A DNA stretch of 64,000 nucleotides from positions 24,456 through 88,455 of the forward strand of contig NZ_KN882175.1 in NCBI RefSeq assembly GCF_000934755.1, read 5' to 3'. Below are positions 19,164-28,279 of the stretch, piece by piece (positions within the stretch are counted from its first letter, which is position 1; each line of letters begins with the position of its first letter). A program made the position numbers and the translations under genes. This DNA comes from Desulfonatronovibrio magnus (lineage in GTDB: Bacteria > Desulfobacterota > Desulfovibrionia > Desulfovibrionales > Desulfonatronovibrionaceae). The notes under the pieces are model-generated. The model searched no databases. It worked only from the letters and a program-made list of their open reading frames with translations, and was not told where the DNA came from.

Positions 19164-20069
19164 TCAACTTGCCCTGTCCAGAATATATCCGGCCAGATTT
19201 GATAAAAATATTTTTTCAGCTCCTGCATAAGATTCAAGAGCAGCCCGAGCATCATCTATACATGACTTTGCCAGTTTCCTGCTTTCATCTATCCCGAGAA
19301 ACCTGGGATAAGTAGCTTTATCCGAAGCCTCATCACTGCCTACAGGCTTTCCCAGAGCAGCTTCATCCCCGGTTATATCAAGAATATCGTCAACTATCTG
19401 GAAAGCCAGTCCTATGGATTTCCCATATTCAGAAGCATTGTCCAGGTCTTGTTTCTCGGCCTGGCGTGACAGGGCAAGAACAGCCCCGCACACACATGAA
19501 GATCTGATGAGGGCACCTGTTTTCATGGCATGCATTTTCTGCAGATCTTGAAGCTTTATTTCCTGGCTGCCTGTTGACATTATGTCCACAACCTGCCCTC
19601 CCACCATGCTGCAAGGTCCGGCAGCATCAGACATTTCACAAAGAGCTTTCAGAACATTATCTGCAGGCAGGTCTGTGCGGGCCATCATATTAAAGGCATG
19701 CGTCAACAGACCATCACCGGCCAGCACTGCCATGGCTTCACCAAAAAGTTTGTGATTGGTAGGTTTGCCTCTTCTCAGATCATCATTGTCCATACATGGC
19801 AAATCATCATGTATCAGAGAGTATGTATGAATCAGCTCTATAGCACAGGCAAAGTTAAGAATCTCCTCCTGATTAACTCCCAGCATCCTGGCCCAGGTCA
19901 TACACAGTATGGGCCTGATCCTTTTCCCGCCCGCAAGCAGACTGTAATTCATGGAATCTTTGAGTTCATCAGGAATACCGGGCAATGCCAAACAAGTAGA
20001 AAGATGGCTATTTACAGCATCTGCAGCGCTTTTCAAGTATATTTTGAAATCATCAGGTTTAGAATTCAA
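19164..20069 (-). CDS. ispA: Farnesyl/geranyl diphosphate synthase
   Basis: This 301-residue polyprenyl synthase condenses isopentenyl diphosphate with allylic diphosphates to give farnesyl or geranylgeranyl diphosphate. The first aspartate-rich motif is DDLPCMDNDD and the second is QIVDDILD; KRIRP near residue 50 binds isopentenyl diphosphate. The start is TTG behind GAGGAGG and overlaps the end of xseB by 11 bases, which indicates translational coupling. Confidence 0.93.
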   Translation of the reverse strand: MNSKPDDFKIYLKSAADAVNSHLSTCLALPGIPDELKDSMNYSLLAGGKRIRPILCMTWARMLGVNQEEILNFACAIELIHTYSLIHDDLPCMDNDDLRRGKPTNHKLFGEAMAVLAGDGLLTHAFNMMARTDLPADNVLKALCEMSDAAGPCSMVGGQVVDIMSTGSQEIKLQDLQKMHAMKTGALIRSSCVCGAVLALSRQAEKQDLDNASEYGKSIGLAFQIVDDILDITGDEAALGKPVGSDEASDKATYPRFLGIDESRKLAKSCIDDARAALESYAGAEKIFLSNLAGYILDRAS

Positions 20070-20277
20070 CTGATTCTTCCTCCTCTTCTTCGCCTGTATA
20101 AACAGTCAATTCATGCCTGGCCTTAGTTAATTGTTCACGACATGATTTGGTAAGCTCAAGACCTTCCTTAAACAGCTTAACCCCTTTTTCCAGAGGCAGG
20201 TCACCTTTCTCAAGGTCAGTGACAATCTGTTCCAGCTTTTGCATTTTTTTTTCAAAGTCAACATGTTTAGCCGCCAT
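20059..20277 (-). CDS. xseB: Exodeoxyribonuclease VII small subunit
   Basis: A 72-residue helical protein with the family pattern FEKKMQKLEQIVTDLEKGDL and SLEKGVKLFKEGLEL-like second helix, followed by an acidic tail. It binds XseA to form exonuclease VII; xseA is not in the window. GAGG lies 5 bases before the ATG. The xseB-ispA order is common in proteobacteria. Confidence 0.92.
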   Translation of the reverse strand: MAAKHVDFEKKMQKLEQIVTDLEKGDLPLEKGVKLFKEGLELTKSCREQLTKARHELTVYTGEEEEEESVEF

Positions 20278-20310
20278 AACAACCTCATATTTTTAACTCA
20301 TATATTTCTT

Positions 20311-23049
20311 CTATGTTTTAATCATCCTGACCAGCAAGGAACTTAATTCACTTATAGTGTACGGTTTTGCAAGCACTCCCAAAAAGCCATGCTCCCTGTA
20401 GTTAGCCATGACTGGATCCTGTGAATATCCGCTGGAAACAACTGCTTTGACCTCAGGATATATTTCCTTCAGCTTCTGCATGGTTTCCAGGCCTCCCATG
20501 CCCCCTGGTACAGTCAAGTCCATAATAATTAGATCAAAAGGATTCTTTTCCTCAACAGACTTTGCATACTCTTCCAAAATATTTTTACCATCAGCAACAA
20601 GTTCAGCTTCGTAGCCCAAGAGATCAAGTGCTTCCTTAACAACCTCAAGTATCTCCTGGTCATCATCCAAAACCAGAATCCTGCCTCTGCCTGATTCTAT
20701 GGGACTTTTAGAATAAGCAACATCTTCTAACAGTTCAGCAGACATTGCTGGCAGATAAATTGTGAAGCTGGTACCCTGCCCCCTGGTGGAAGAGACTTCT
20801 ATATACCCGTTATGATTATTGATGATGGAGTAAGTAGTGGCCAAACCTAAGCCTGTGCCGCTCTTTTTGGTGGTAAAATAAGGATCAAATATTTTCTGCA
20901 GATTATCCGAATCTATGCCGCAACCATTGTCACTGACCACAAGTCTGACATACTTTCCTGCAGCAAGAGGCAGATCAGAACCTGGCTCAAGGGTAATATT
21001 ACGCGCCTCAATGCATACTTCCCCTCCTGCAGGCATAGCTTGAGCAGAATTAATGACCAGATTTTCCAGAACTTGAGATATCTGTCCAGGGTCAACATTG
21101 GCAGGCCACAAATTGGAAGGAATATCAAGATTTCTAATCACATTGGATCCACGCAAAGCGAAACCAACAGTATCTTCAATTAATTCGGCCATAGATGTTG
21201 CTTCCTTAATGGGAGCGCCACCTTTTGAAAAGGTAAGCAGCTGCTGAGTCAAACGTCTGGCACGCAGACAGGCCTTTTGAGCAGACTCCATTTTGGAAAT
21301 ATTGACATCATCCTTAACCATGCTGGATTTGACCATTATAATATGGTTCAAAATTGCCGTAAGAATATTGTTAAAGTCATGAGCAATGCCTCCAGCCAGC
21401 AGCCCAATGGATTCAAGCTTTTCTTTCCTCAATCGTTCTTCTTCCAGGTACAGCAGGTCTGATATGTCCTGAAAAACCATAACTGTACCCAGAATCTGGC
21501 TGTAACGATCGTAAATGGGAGATATTTTAAAACTGATCTGGTAATCAACACCATTTTGGCCGGTAAGAATTACCCCTCTTGCTTTTTCGTATATTTTATT
21601 CGTCTTGATGACCCGCTTGAACGGCTCGATAGACTCACCCAGATTATCACGCAGTTTGAACACAGTGTGAAAAGACTTTTCCTTGACGTTCTCCAGGCTT
21701 ATTCCGAGAATCTCTTCGGCTACGCGGTTTACAAAAACTAGCCGTCCCTGTTTGTCGGTTATGAGAACAGCATCTCCAATACTTTTCAAAGTGACTGCGA
21801 AAAACTCCTTCTCAGACTGCAGTTGAATTTCCGCATTTTTTCGAAGCGCGATTTCATTGTTAAGACTGTCATTAGCCTCCTGGAGTTTTTCAGTTCTTTC
21901 ATGAACTTTCTTTTCAAGATTGGCGTAAAGAGATTTAAGCTCCGTCTCCATGCTTTTACGCGCTGTGATATCATGAAAGCTTATGATATAACTCAGTCCG
22001 CAAGTCATGCTGACCATGGAGATAGATGCTTCAATATGTCTTGTTCCTCTTACTTTGTCTTCGAATGAAAATTCCATCCTCTGATGATCATCTGAAGCTG
22101 TGGATCGATAAAATCCAAGAATATCGCGCTTAGTGTAAATACTTAAGTCTTCTTCAATCAAATTGCTTTTACTAATGGAAAAAATCTGCTTGAAAGAAAT
22201 ATTATACCTTATAATGCGCCCTTGTTCATCAAGGACAACCAAGCCATCTGCCATGTTGTCCATTATGGAGCTGAGATAAGTAAGGGCCTGTTGCAGCTCT
22301 TCTGTGGCATTGCTGATGGACTTCTTGAGTTTATTAACATATCCCGCAATTTCCCGGCGCATACCCTCCATAGTGGACGCAAGCTCTCCAATCTCGTCAT
22401 TGGAATCAACCTTAATCTCTGACTCAAGATTTCTTTCCTTGAATTTGCGGGCGCTTTCAGTCAGTTGAACCAGAGGTTTGGAAACTTGCTGCATGAAAAA
22501 GTACATGGCAAGGATGCAGATTGAAAAAATAAACAGATTAAAGCCCTGGATCTTCAAAAGTGCAGACGTAATTCTGCTGTTAATATTGGACATTTCCATT
22601 CCAATATGAATATACCCCCCTTTGCCCATTAAAACAGAGTCATAGACATCAAGGTAGCTGCGGCCATTTATTTCTACCAGGGAATGCCTTGGCCCATAAT
22701 CTTTTGAGCCTGGCGATGACTTATGTGCATGAATGTATTCAGGTTTTGCCGGAGAAAAGGTGTGGGCTATGACCATTCCCTGCTGATCATGAACGAAAAC
22801 ATATCCAACCCCTTCAACATCCATATATTGATCAATGATGGACTGGATGGTGGCTGCATCCCTGTCAAGAAAAATATCCGGCACAGACATGGAAATGCTG
22901 TGAACTATACTCAAAGCCTTGCTGATATACTCTTCAATCATCTGCTGACGCAGCACCTGAATGGAAAAATATGAGGATGCGGCCACAATGAGTACAAAAA
23001 TGCTCACCACCGCAATCAGCGTTTTTCTGAATAGTTTGGATGTAATCAC
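20311..23049 (-). CDS. Hybrid sensor histidine kinase coupled to a binding protein
   Basis: A 912-residue membrane kinase. An N-terminal helix, a periplasmic sensor region (about 35-165) and a second helix (about 170-190) lead to a HAMP domain, two PAS domains (about 255-365 and 415-535), a HisKA segment with [14 protein letters not shown], a HATPase domain (DNGCGI, GTGLGLATTYSI) and a receiver with VLDDDQEILE, Asp in IMDLTVPGGMGG and Lys in LAKPY. The GTG start overlaps the stop codon of the binding-protein gene (GTGA), so the two are coupled. I infer that the binding protein presents a ligand to this sensor. Confidence 0.88.
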   Translation of the reverse strand: MITSKLFRKTLIAVVSIFVLIVAASSYFSIQVLRQQMIEEYISKALSIVHSISMSVPDIFLDRDAATIQSIIDQYMDVEGVGYVFVHDQQGMVIAHTFSPAKPEYIHAHKSSPGSKDYGPRHSLVEINGRSYLDVYDSVLMGKGGYIHIGMEMSNINSRITSALLKIQGFNLFIFSICILAMYFFMQQVSKPLVQLTESARKFKERNLESEIKVDSNDEIGELASTMEGMRREIAGYVNKLKKSISNATEELQQALTYLSSIMDNMADGLVVLDEQGRIIRYNISFKQIFSISKSNLIEEDLSIYTKRDILGFYRSTASDDHQRMEFSFEDKVRGTRHIEASISMVSMTCGLSYIISFHDITARKSMETELKSLYANLEKKVHERTEKLQEANDSLNNEIALRKNAEIQLQSEKEFFAVTLKSIGDAVLITDKQGRLVFVNRVAEEILGISLENVKEKSFHTVFKLRDNLGESIEPFKRVIKTNKIYEKARGVILTGQNGVDYQISFKISPIYDRYSQILGTVMVFQDISDLLYLEEERLRKEKLESIGLLAGGIAHDFNNILTAILNHIIMVKSSMVKDDVNISKMESAQKACLRARRLTQQLLTFSKGGAPIKEATSMAELIEDTVGFALRGSNVIRNLDIPSNLWPANVDPGQISQVLENLVINSAQAMPAGGEVCIEARNITLEPGSDLPLAAGKYVRLVVSDNGCGIDSDNLQKIFDPYFTTKKSGTGLGLATTYSIINNHNGYIEVSSTRGQGTSFTIYLPAMSAELLEDVAYSKSPIESGRGRILVLDDDQEILEVVKEALDLLGYEAELVADGKNILEEYAKSVEEKNPFDLIIMDLTVPGGMGGLETMQKLKEIYPEVKAVVSSGYSQDPVMANYREHGFLGVLAKPYTISELSSLLVRMIKT

Positions 23050-24269
23050 TGAAAAAGGCCTGAAAAATCTTCTAAGGGTACTGGACTATGCTCTTCAAAA
23101 GCAATAAAAAATATTTTATCCTGAAATTCCCATTGCGGAAAAACTTTACTGAAGTGTAAGGACTGGCCTGCTTCAAGATAGTCTGATAATTCCCGGGCAA
23201 TGTTTTGCCTCTCCAATTCCGGACCAGTCCTGTTCAAGATATCAGCGATAAACCAGGCATTCAGGTAACCTTCAAAGCCAACAGCATTGGGGCCGGGAAG
23301 CTGGTACTCCTCATTGTGAGCCGTGACAGGAGGCGAGATGGATCGAAGTTCAAGGCAGGCAGCGTATTCTCTGACAGGTTGAAAATCTTCATATCCGTAA
23401 AAAGGAACTACATTGGAATTGACCAGCTGGTGTAAATAGCTTTTACTATGTATTCCTTCAAGCTTCGTCAGAATATCCCTTTTTTCATCAGCACTTACAA
23501 AGGACAGATTAAAGATAGGGACATCCAGTCCATTATTTCTCGCATCCCTGATAAATGCCGCAGCAGGCTCATAGGCAGCTATGCTGATAATGGCTTCTGG
23601 ATGCTGAGCTTTCAAAATAGTAACCTGGGGCAGAAAATCAGAGTTCATGCCTGCCCCTCTTTTATAGGTAGCTTCAGCCACAATGGTAAAACCATGACCC
23701 TCCAATGCATTACGGACACTTTGCCATCCTCCGCGACCATAAGCATCAAGCTGGTGCAAAACAGCCACCCTGTGCACATCTTCCTTGACAAGCTTGTCAA
23801 TAAGTACACTGATTTCTGAATCATACGATGCCCTGAGGCTGATGATAAAAGGATTTTCAAGTACCGGCCTGGCACCGGTGAGAGGAGTGAAAAGAAAAAC
23901 ATGCTGGTCCTGGTAATATTTCAGTAAAGGCAGGATTCTCGTAGTGGTGGGAGTGCCCACATAGTTGAAAAGGGATAAAACATTATCTTCTTCTACCAGC
24001 CTGATAGTGTTCAGCAGGGCTTTATCAGGATCATAAGCATCGTCATACGCCTTGATTATAACTTTGTGCTCGTGCACTCCCCCCTGATCATTGAGTTGAT
24101 CAAAAAAACATGCTGCTCCACGGTAGTATTCAACTCCCAGCCCACGGTTGGGACCAGTAAAGTCCGCTGACATACCAAGAAGCACCACTCTGTCTGAAGC
24201 ACATGCTGACCAGGCTGTCCAGTTAGAGAAAAAAAAGATAATGATTAGTTGAGATAGTATCTTTATCAT
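23046..24269 (-). CDS. Periplasmic ABC-type substrate-binding protein (LivK-like)
   Basis: A secreted protein of about 407 residues. Residues 1-24 form a signal peptide (hydrophobic ILSQLIIIFFF, then WSACASD). The mature part is a type I periplasmic binding fold of the branched-chain amino acid class (GMSADFTGPNRGLGVEYYRG, then the GTPTT hinge region). No ABC permease or ATPase gene is nearby; the following gene is a hybrid kinase overlapping by four bases, so it probably serves signalling, not uptake. I prefer the ATG at 24269 to the TTG just upstream. No strong ribosome binding site is visible. Confidence 0.85.
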   Translation of the reverse strand: MIKILSQLIIIFFFSNWTAWSACASDRVVLLGMSADFTGPNRGLGVEYYRGAACFFDQLNDQGGVHEHKVIIKAYDDAYDPDKALLNTIRLVEEDNVLSLFNYVGTPTTTRILPLLKYYQDQHVFLFTPLTGARPVLENPFIISLRASYDSEISVLIDKLVKEDVHRVAVLHQLDAYGRGGWQSVRNALEGHGFTIVAEATYKRGAGMNSDFLPQVTILKAQHPEAIISIAAYEPAAAFIRDARNNGLDVPIFNLSFVSADEKRDILTKLEGIHSKSYLHQLVNSNVVPFYGYEDFQPVREYAACLELRSISPPVTAHNEEYQLPGPNAVGFEGYLNAWFIADILNRTGPELERQNIARELSDYLEAGQSLHFSKVFPQWEFQDKIFFIAFEEHSPVPLEDFSGLFQ

Positions 24270-24450
24270 CAAAAGAAAAATGTATTGGGGTGAATAAAAA
24301 AAGTAACAGTATAATCATTTAGATGTGGCACGGAGACTGGAGCTTCCGGGCTCCTCCTGCCTAAAAAATGACACGTTTAAAACAGCAACTGATGCTCAAA
24401 TGGGTCCCGGAGAGTGCTGGTCCTAACCTCAAAAAGGGCTGAACTGACAA

Positions 24451-24614
24451 GGGAGCATTACGCGTTTCTGAAAAGTCAATAGGGGAAAGTCCCCCTCCGG
24501 GCTGTAAGCCTCCAGGCAGGAAGCCGTGCCGAGCCGTCATAATCAGGTTTAAACCTCAAAACAGGCCTGACATTCAAATCAAAATTAAAGTTTCCAGAAA
24601 CGCGTAATGCTCCC
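24451..24614. mobile_element. Short nonautonomous transposable element with 24-bp inverted ends and 9-bp target duplication
   Basis: The left end 24451-24474 starts GGGAGCATTACGCGTTTCTG and the right end 24591-24614 ends with its complement with one mismatch. Directly outside lie AACTGACAA (24442-24450) and AACTGACAA (24615-24623), a perfect 9-bp duplication. Inside is the CTCCGGGCTGTAAGCCTCC hairpin module and GTGCCGAGCCGTCATAATC. There is no room for a transposase, so a transposase elsewhere must move it. Confidence 0.9.
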
Positions 24615-24884
24615 AACTGACAACATGCTACCCCAATCGTCTAAGGAGGTCCAGTATTTATTGATGGAACATATTACTCTGAAGACATGAACCAGGAGGC
24701 AGAGGTCAGAAGGCACAGATCATCACAAATACTCATATTTTTTTATATGACACATTATATCACAAACTAATTGCGAGAAAAAAATACCGTTCAGTGCCAT
24801 TTTTCAGCTATTTACAAAAGATCACTAAAGACTTAAGTACGTCAAATACAATTTGTTGCGAAATGATTCATTGTGATGGTTTAG

Positions 24885-24995
24885 ACCTTTGGAGGTGGCA
24901 CGGGAGCCGGCTCTTTTGACGCCGGATACTCCAGCTGTTTTGCGGTTTGAGGTCGGCAAAATTTCCTGTCCCCGCTGTCCGAGACAATAATCAAC
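24885..24995 (+). repeat. Repeat with inverted partner near 43.9 kb
   Basis: GGCACGGGAGCCGGCTCTTT, then GCCGGATACTCCAGCTGTTT, TGCGGTTTGAGGTCGGCAAA and CCTGTCCCC match, in reverse complement, the stretch 43955-44035. The rest of the 24273-25065 gap (apart from the mobile element) shows decayed REPIN-like sequence near 24390-24425 and AT-rich DNA. Confidence 0.65.
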
Positions 24996-25065
24996 ACAAA
25001 ACATCGCTAAGGTATTACGATTCATCATTAAATGCAACTAACGTTTAGAATCTTATGAGGCAGCA

Positions 25066-26412
25066 ATGGCTACCAGTCAACAACTAACTATTTATGACAA
25101 AATCCTTCAGCACTTTGTAAAAGAGGCCAAGGGGTGCATCATGGCTGTCACCCATGATGTGCTGTTTTTAAAAGCACTCAAGGGAGCATACAAGTCTTTG
25201 GGCCTTGATTACAACAGTGTATTTCATAAAAATGATCTGGAAAAGGCATTATCTGATGCTAAATTGATCCTGAAACGCTATTCGCAAATTATTTTTTTTG
25301 TAGAGGCAAACATTGATGGTTACAGCAATATTCTTACATTGCGAAATATCAAAACCTTATTTGGTCATAAATGCAAGGTTATTGTCATTACTGTGGAGAC
25401 TGAAAGAAATAGAATTATTCAGATGTATGAAATGGGAGGAGACAATGTCATTGTCAAACCTGTATCCATAAACGCTCTGATTCAAAAAATCGCTTTAACC
25501 TTGAACCCCAACAACAATCTGGCCAAAATGGTAGATGAAGCCAGAAGTCTGATTCAGGAAGAAAAATTCGATGAAGCCGAAAAGGTTACTGACAGCATTC
25601 TTAAAGAAAAGCCTGACAGTGCCATTGCCCTGATTCTCAAAGGTGAAATTGCACAAAGCCGAGAGCAATACGAAACAGCAGAAGAAATGTACATTAAGGC
25701 CAGTTCGCAAAGCAAGATGTATCTTGAACCACTCAAAAAATTATCCCAACTATATGAACAGATCAATAATATGGAAAAAAAGCTTGAATATCTCAAAAAA
25801 CTCGATCGTTTGTCCCCTCTTAATCACGACCGGAAAATAGACATCGGCCAGACATACCTTCAAATGGATGAGGAAGAACTGGCAAGGGAAAGCTTTGACG
25901 AAGCAGTGAAGCAGATTGAGAAGCAGGCCAGGGACATGGTGAGCTCAACGTTGATGCGCATTGCCAAATCTGTAGGCGAGTCCAGACAGGACCTGAAGAG
26001 TCATTATATTGCCAAAGCCATATCAAATAAAGGCAGCAGCCTGACCAGGGAAGATCTGTGGATGTTTAACGAAATCGGCATCAGCCTCAGACAGCAGGGC
26101 AAATGGGAAGAAGCCATTGAATATTACAGCGAAGGTCTGAGAATATCTCCCATGGACGGAGGACTTTACTACAACATGGGGATGGCTTATGCCCAGGGCA
26201 AGCAGTATTACAAGGCACTGGAAAATTTTCAGAAAGCCATCAGCAACACCCCGGATATTGTTTACCAGACAGGAAGTATTGGATATAATATAGCCAGAGT
26301 GTACCTCACACTAAACAAGCATGATGACGCAGCGAGATACCTCAAAAAATCACTTGAAGCTGATCCAGACTATGAAAAATCACAAGCACTGCTTAAAAAA
26401 ATCTACAAATAA
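25066..26412 (+). CDS. Degenerate receiver-like domain plus TPR protein
   Basis: A soluble 448-residue protein. Residues about 20-150 have the outline of a receiver domain (alternating strands and helices, KVIVITVE, VKPVSINAL near the usual Lys-Pro), but the strand-3 end reads IIFFVEA with no obvious phospho-acceptor Asp. From about 155 to the C terminus it is helical with at least seven tetratricopeptide repeats (for example WEEAIEYYSEGLRISPMDGG and YYKALENFQKAI). It is likely an adaptor. GAGG lies 6 bases before the ATG. It is a single gene flanked by repeats. Confidence 0.78.
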   Translation: MATSQQLTIYDKILQHFVKEAKGCIMAVTHDVLFLKALKGAYKSLGLDYNSVFHKNDLEKALSDAKLILKRYSQIIFFVEANIDGYSNILTLRNIKTLFGHKCKVIVITVETERNRIIQMYEMGGDNVIVKPVSINALIQKIALTLNPNNNLAKMVDEARSLIQEEKFDEAEKVTDSILKEKPDSAIALILKGEIAQSREQYETAEEMYIKASSQSKMYLEPLKKLSQLYEQINNMEKKLEYLKKLDRLSPLNHDRKIDIGQTYLQMDEEELARESFDEAVKQIEKQARDMVSSTLMRIAKSVGESRQDLKSHYIAKAISNKGSSLTREDLWMFNEIGISLRQQGKWEEAIEYYSEGLRISPMDGGLYYNMGMAYAQGKQYYKALENFQKAISNTPDIVYQTGSIGYNIARVYLTLNKHDDAARYLKKSLEADPDYEKSQALLKKIYK

Positions 26413-26449
26413 AGCCAGACAATATCTGTTCAGTGCGTTGCATCTGACA

Positions 26450-26790
26450 AGTAGCTATAATCGTTTTGCTAATAAAATCAAATGTTTACAATTTTAACAT
26501 TTTTACGATTTTTGCTTATGAATGATGCACATTTGCCAGAAAAGTTCCGTCAAAGCTGGGAGCTTTGCGCCTGGCACAGCTTCCTGCCCGGAGGCTTACA
26601 GCCCGGAGGGGGACTGTCCCTCGCTGTGTCAATTTTTTCATTAAAGCAAATTTCTTCCAGGAACCAATGCAGCGTCAAGCTTTTTTATAGTACCTCGCGG
26701 GGACTGTCCCAATTTCCAGAAAAGTGACAGACTCTTAAAGTTACTCACAGGTTCGGTCCCGGGCCGCCCGGGTGAGGAGCTTTTAAGGAA
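26450..26790 (+). repeat. Repeat modules A and D with the 30-bp hairpin inserted
   Basis: It carries the module A core (TGATGCACATTTGCCAGAAA, GGGACTGTCCCTCGC, CCAGGAACCAATGCAGC, GCGGGGACTGTCCC) and a canonical module D hairpin. Between GGCACAG and GGGACTG it contains an extra 30 bases (CTTCCTGCCCGGAGG...CAGCCCGGAGG) that are absent from the copies at 1, 303, 42.2, 52.4, 62.6 and 63.2 kb. Confidence 0.88.
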
Positions 26791-26795
26791 AGCAG

Positions 26796-26917
26796 GGGAC
26801 AGGCACTCCGGGACCCACTTGATCATCAATTTGTACTCAAAATGACTCATTTTTGGGACAAGTGGGTCCCGGAAGAGCCAGTCCCCAATTGACTTTTCAA
26901 AAGCGCGTAATGCTCCC
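26796..26917. mobile_element. REPIN-like hairpin fused to one end of the 24-bp-TIR element
   Basis: GGGGACAGGCACTCCGGGAC and CCACTTG pair with CAAGTGGGTCCCGGAAGAGC and CAGTCCCC (26798-26886). Directly joined is AATTGACTTTTCAAAAGCGC and GTAATGCTCCC, the reversed left end of the element at 59066, ending at 26917, one base before the larC stop codon. No target duplication can be recognised because the other end is missing. Confidence 0.7.
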
Positions 26918-26918
26918 A

Positions 26919-28091
26919 TCAATCCTGCCATGGTGTTGATTTCAGACGCAACCCGATTGTGGAATCATCCTCTTTATCAGCCATATCCTTCAAAGTCTCC
27001 ATTTCCCAGCGAAAATACTCTTTTTGATTGAGACTTATTTTTTTGACTTTAATGTCCGAGCCATCAATATCCTTAGACAGTACCTTTCTTGGCAAAAGAG
27101 TCCTTGAAACCTTAGCCTCGCGTATACCGAGAGTCAGGGTATACTTAAAAAAAACATCCCGCACCCTGCTTAAATCCTCAATTCTACATAAAACCTGAAT
27201 CTGTCCACCGGCACGGCCTTTTTTCATTATTCCAGGAAGATAAATTACATCCAGAGCCCCGGACTGCATAATTTTATCAAAAAAATCACCAAGCTCCTCT
27301 CCGGTCATGTGATCAATATTTGATGTCAGAGCGTATACTTCATCACGACCACTTTCCTTGTTCTGCCATTGATCAGCTTTATGCCATAAAAATCCCCGAA
27401 GACCGTTAAAACCTTTACAGCAACTTCCGAATCCAAGCCCTGTGTCCTGAAGTATTCCTGTAAAGCCATCCTTAAATTCATTAACAAGCTGATCCACCAG
27501 TAAAGCTCCGGTAGGAGTAATGATTTCCCAGTCAAACTCTGTTGCTCTGACAGGCTTGCCTTTCATAAGTTCCAGAGTTGCCGGAGCAGGCAAAGGAGTC
27601 TTGCCGTGACAGATTTCAACTTCACCGCGAAACCAGGGCACAGGACAGGATGTGACTTCCTCGATATTCAGCCTTTCCAGCCCCCAGAAAGCTCCAATAA
27701 TATCAAAAAGGGTATCCACAGCACCAACTTCATGGAAGTGCACCTTTTCCATGGGTATATCATGCACTTTGCCTTCCACAAGAGCCAGCTTCTTAAAGGC
27801 AAGTACAGATTTTTCCCGAACTGGAGGCGAAAGATCCATACTGTTTATTAGTGGAAGAATCTGATTTAGAGTCCTTAAAGGCGGCGGAGCATAAACTTCA
27901 CTTTCTTTTACCAGGGTCTGTCTGCCTGTGACAGCGTTTCTCTGAACAGTATCTATATGAAGCTCAAGGTTAACCCCTGAATTTATAAAAACATTTTTCA
28001 GACGTGTAAAATCAACTCCAAGGTCACTAAGGCAGGATATAAGCATATCTCCGCTTATTCCCTTAGATATGTCCAGGTATAATCTGTTCAT
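26919..28091 (-). CDS. larC: Nickel-pincer cofactor biosynthesis protein LarC
   Basis: LarC inserts nickel into pyridinium-3,5-bisthiocarboxylic acid mononucleotide to make the cofactor of lactate racemase and related enzymes. The N terminus MNRLYLDISKGISGDM and VHFHEVGAVDTLFDIIGA are family signatures, as are PTPTGA-like ITPTGALL and the C-terminal domain (YLPGIMKKGRAGGQIQVL). It is one continuous frame of about 390 residues, unlike homologues made by frameshifting. I choose the ATG at 28091 on family length; 28106 is an alternative. No larA, larB or larE is in the window. Confidence 0.9.
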   Translation of the reverse strand: MNRLYLDISKGISGDMLISCLSDLGVDFTRLKNVFINSGVNLELHIDTVQRNAVTGRQTLVKESEVYAPPPLRTLNQILPLINSMDLSPPVREKSVLAFKKLALVEGKVHDIPMEKVHFHEVGAVDTLFDIIGAFWGLERLNIEEVTSCPVPWFRGEVEICHGKTPLPAPATLELMKGKPVRATEFDWEIITPTGALLVDQLVNEFKDGFTGILQDTGLGFGSCCKGFNGLRGFLWHKADQWQNKESGRDEVYALTSNIDHMTGEELGDFFDKIMQSGALDVIYLPGIMKKGRAGGQIQVLCRIEDLSRVRDVFFKYTLTLGIREAKVSRTLLPRKVLSKDIDGSDIKVKKISLNQKEYFRWEMETLKDMADKEDDSTIGLRLKSTPWQD

Positions 28092-28279
28092 GGTAGCACT
28101 TGCCATCAAAGGACTAATATAATGGTTGAGTGGTCATATAACATTAGTAAAAGTGTACTTTAAAAACTGATAATTTTAAACTTAAAATTTTGACCGCTGG
28201 CCAAAAATAAGATGTCAACTCTTTTTTTTCGTCATATTGAATAATCAAAAGACGACAACTTCTATATCAAGGGATAAAA
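28092..28279. other. Divergent promoter region of larC and the DUF294 gene
   Basis: This AT-rich gap separates two divergently transcribed genes and so must hold both promoters. I see no clear regulator site. AAGGGAT precedes the ATG at 28280. Confidence 0.5.

Noticed and set aside
24325-24345. Possible sigma-54 promoter (TGGCACGGAGACTGGAG)
   Set aside because: The -12 element TTGC(T) is missing and no gene starts downstream in that direction.
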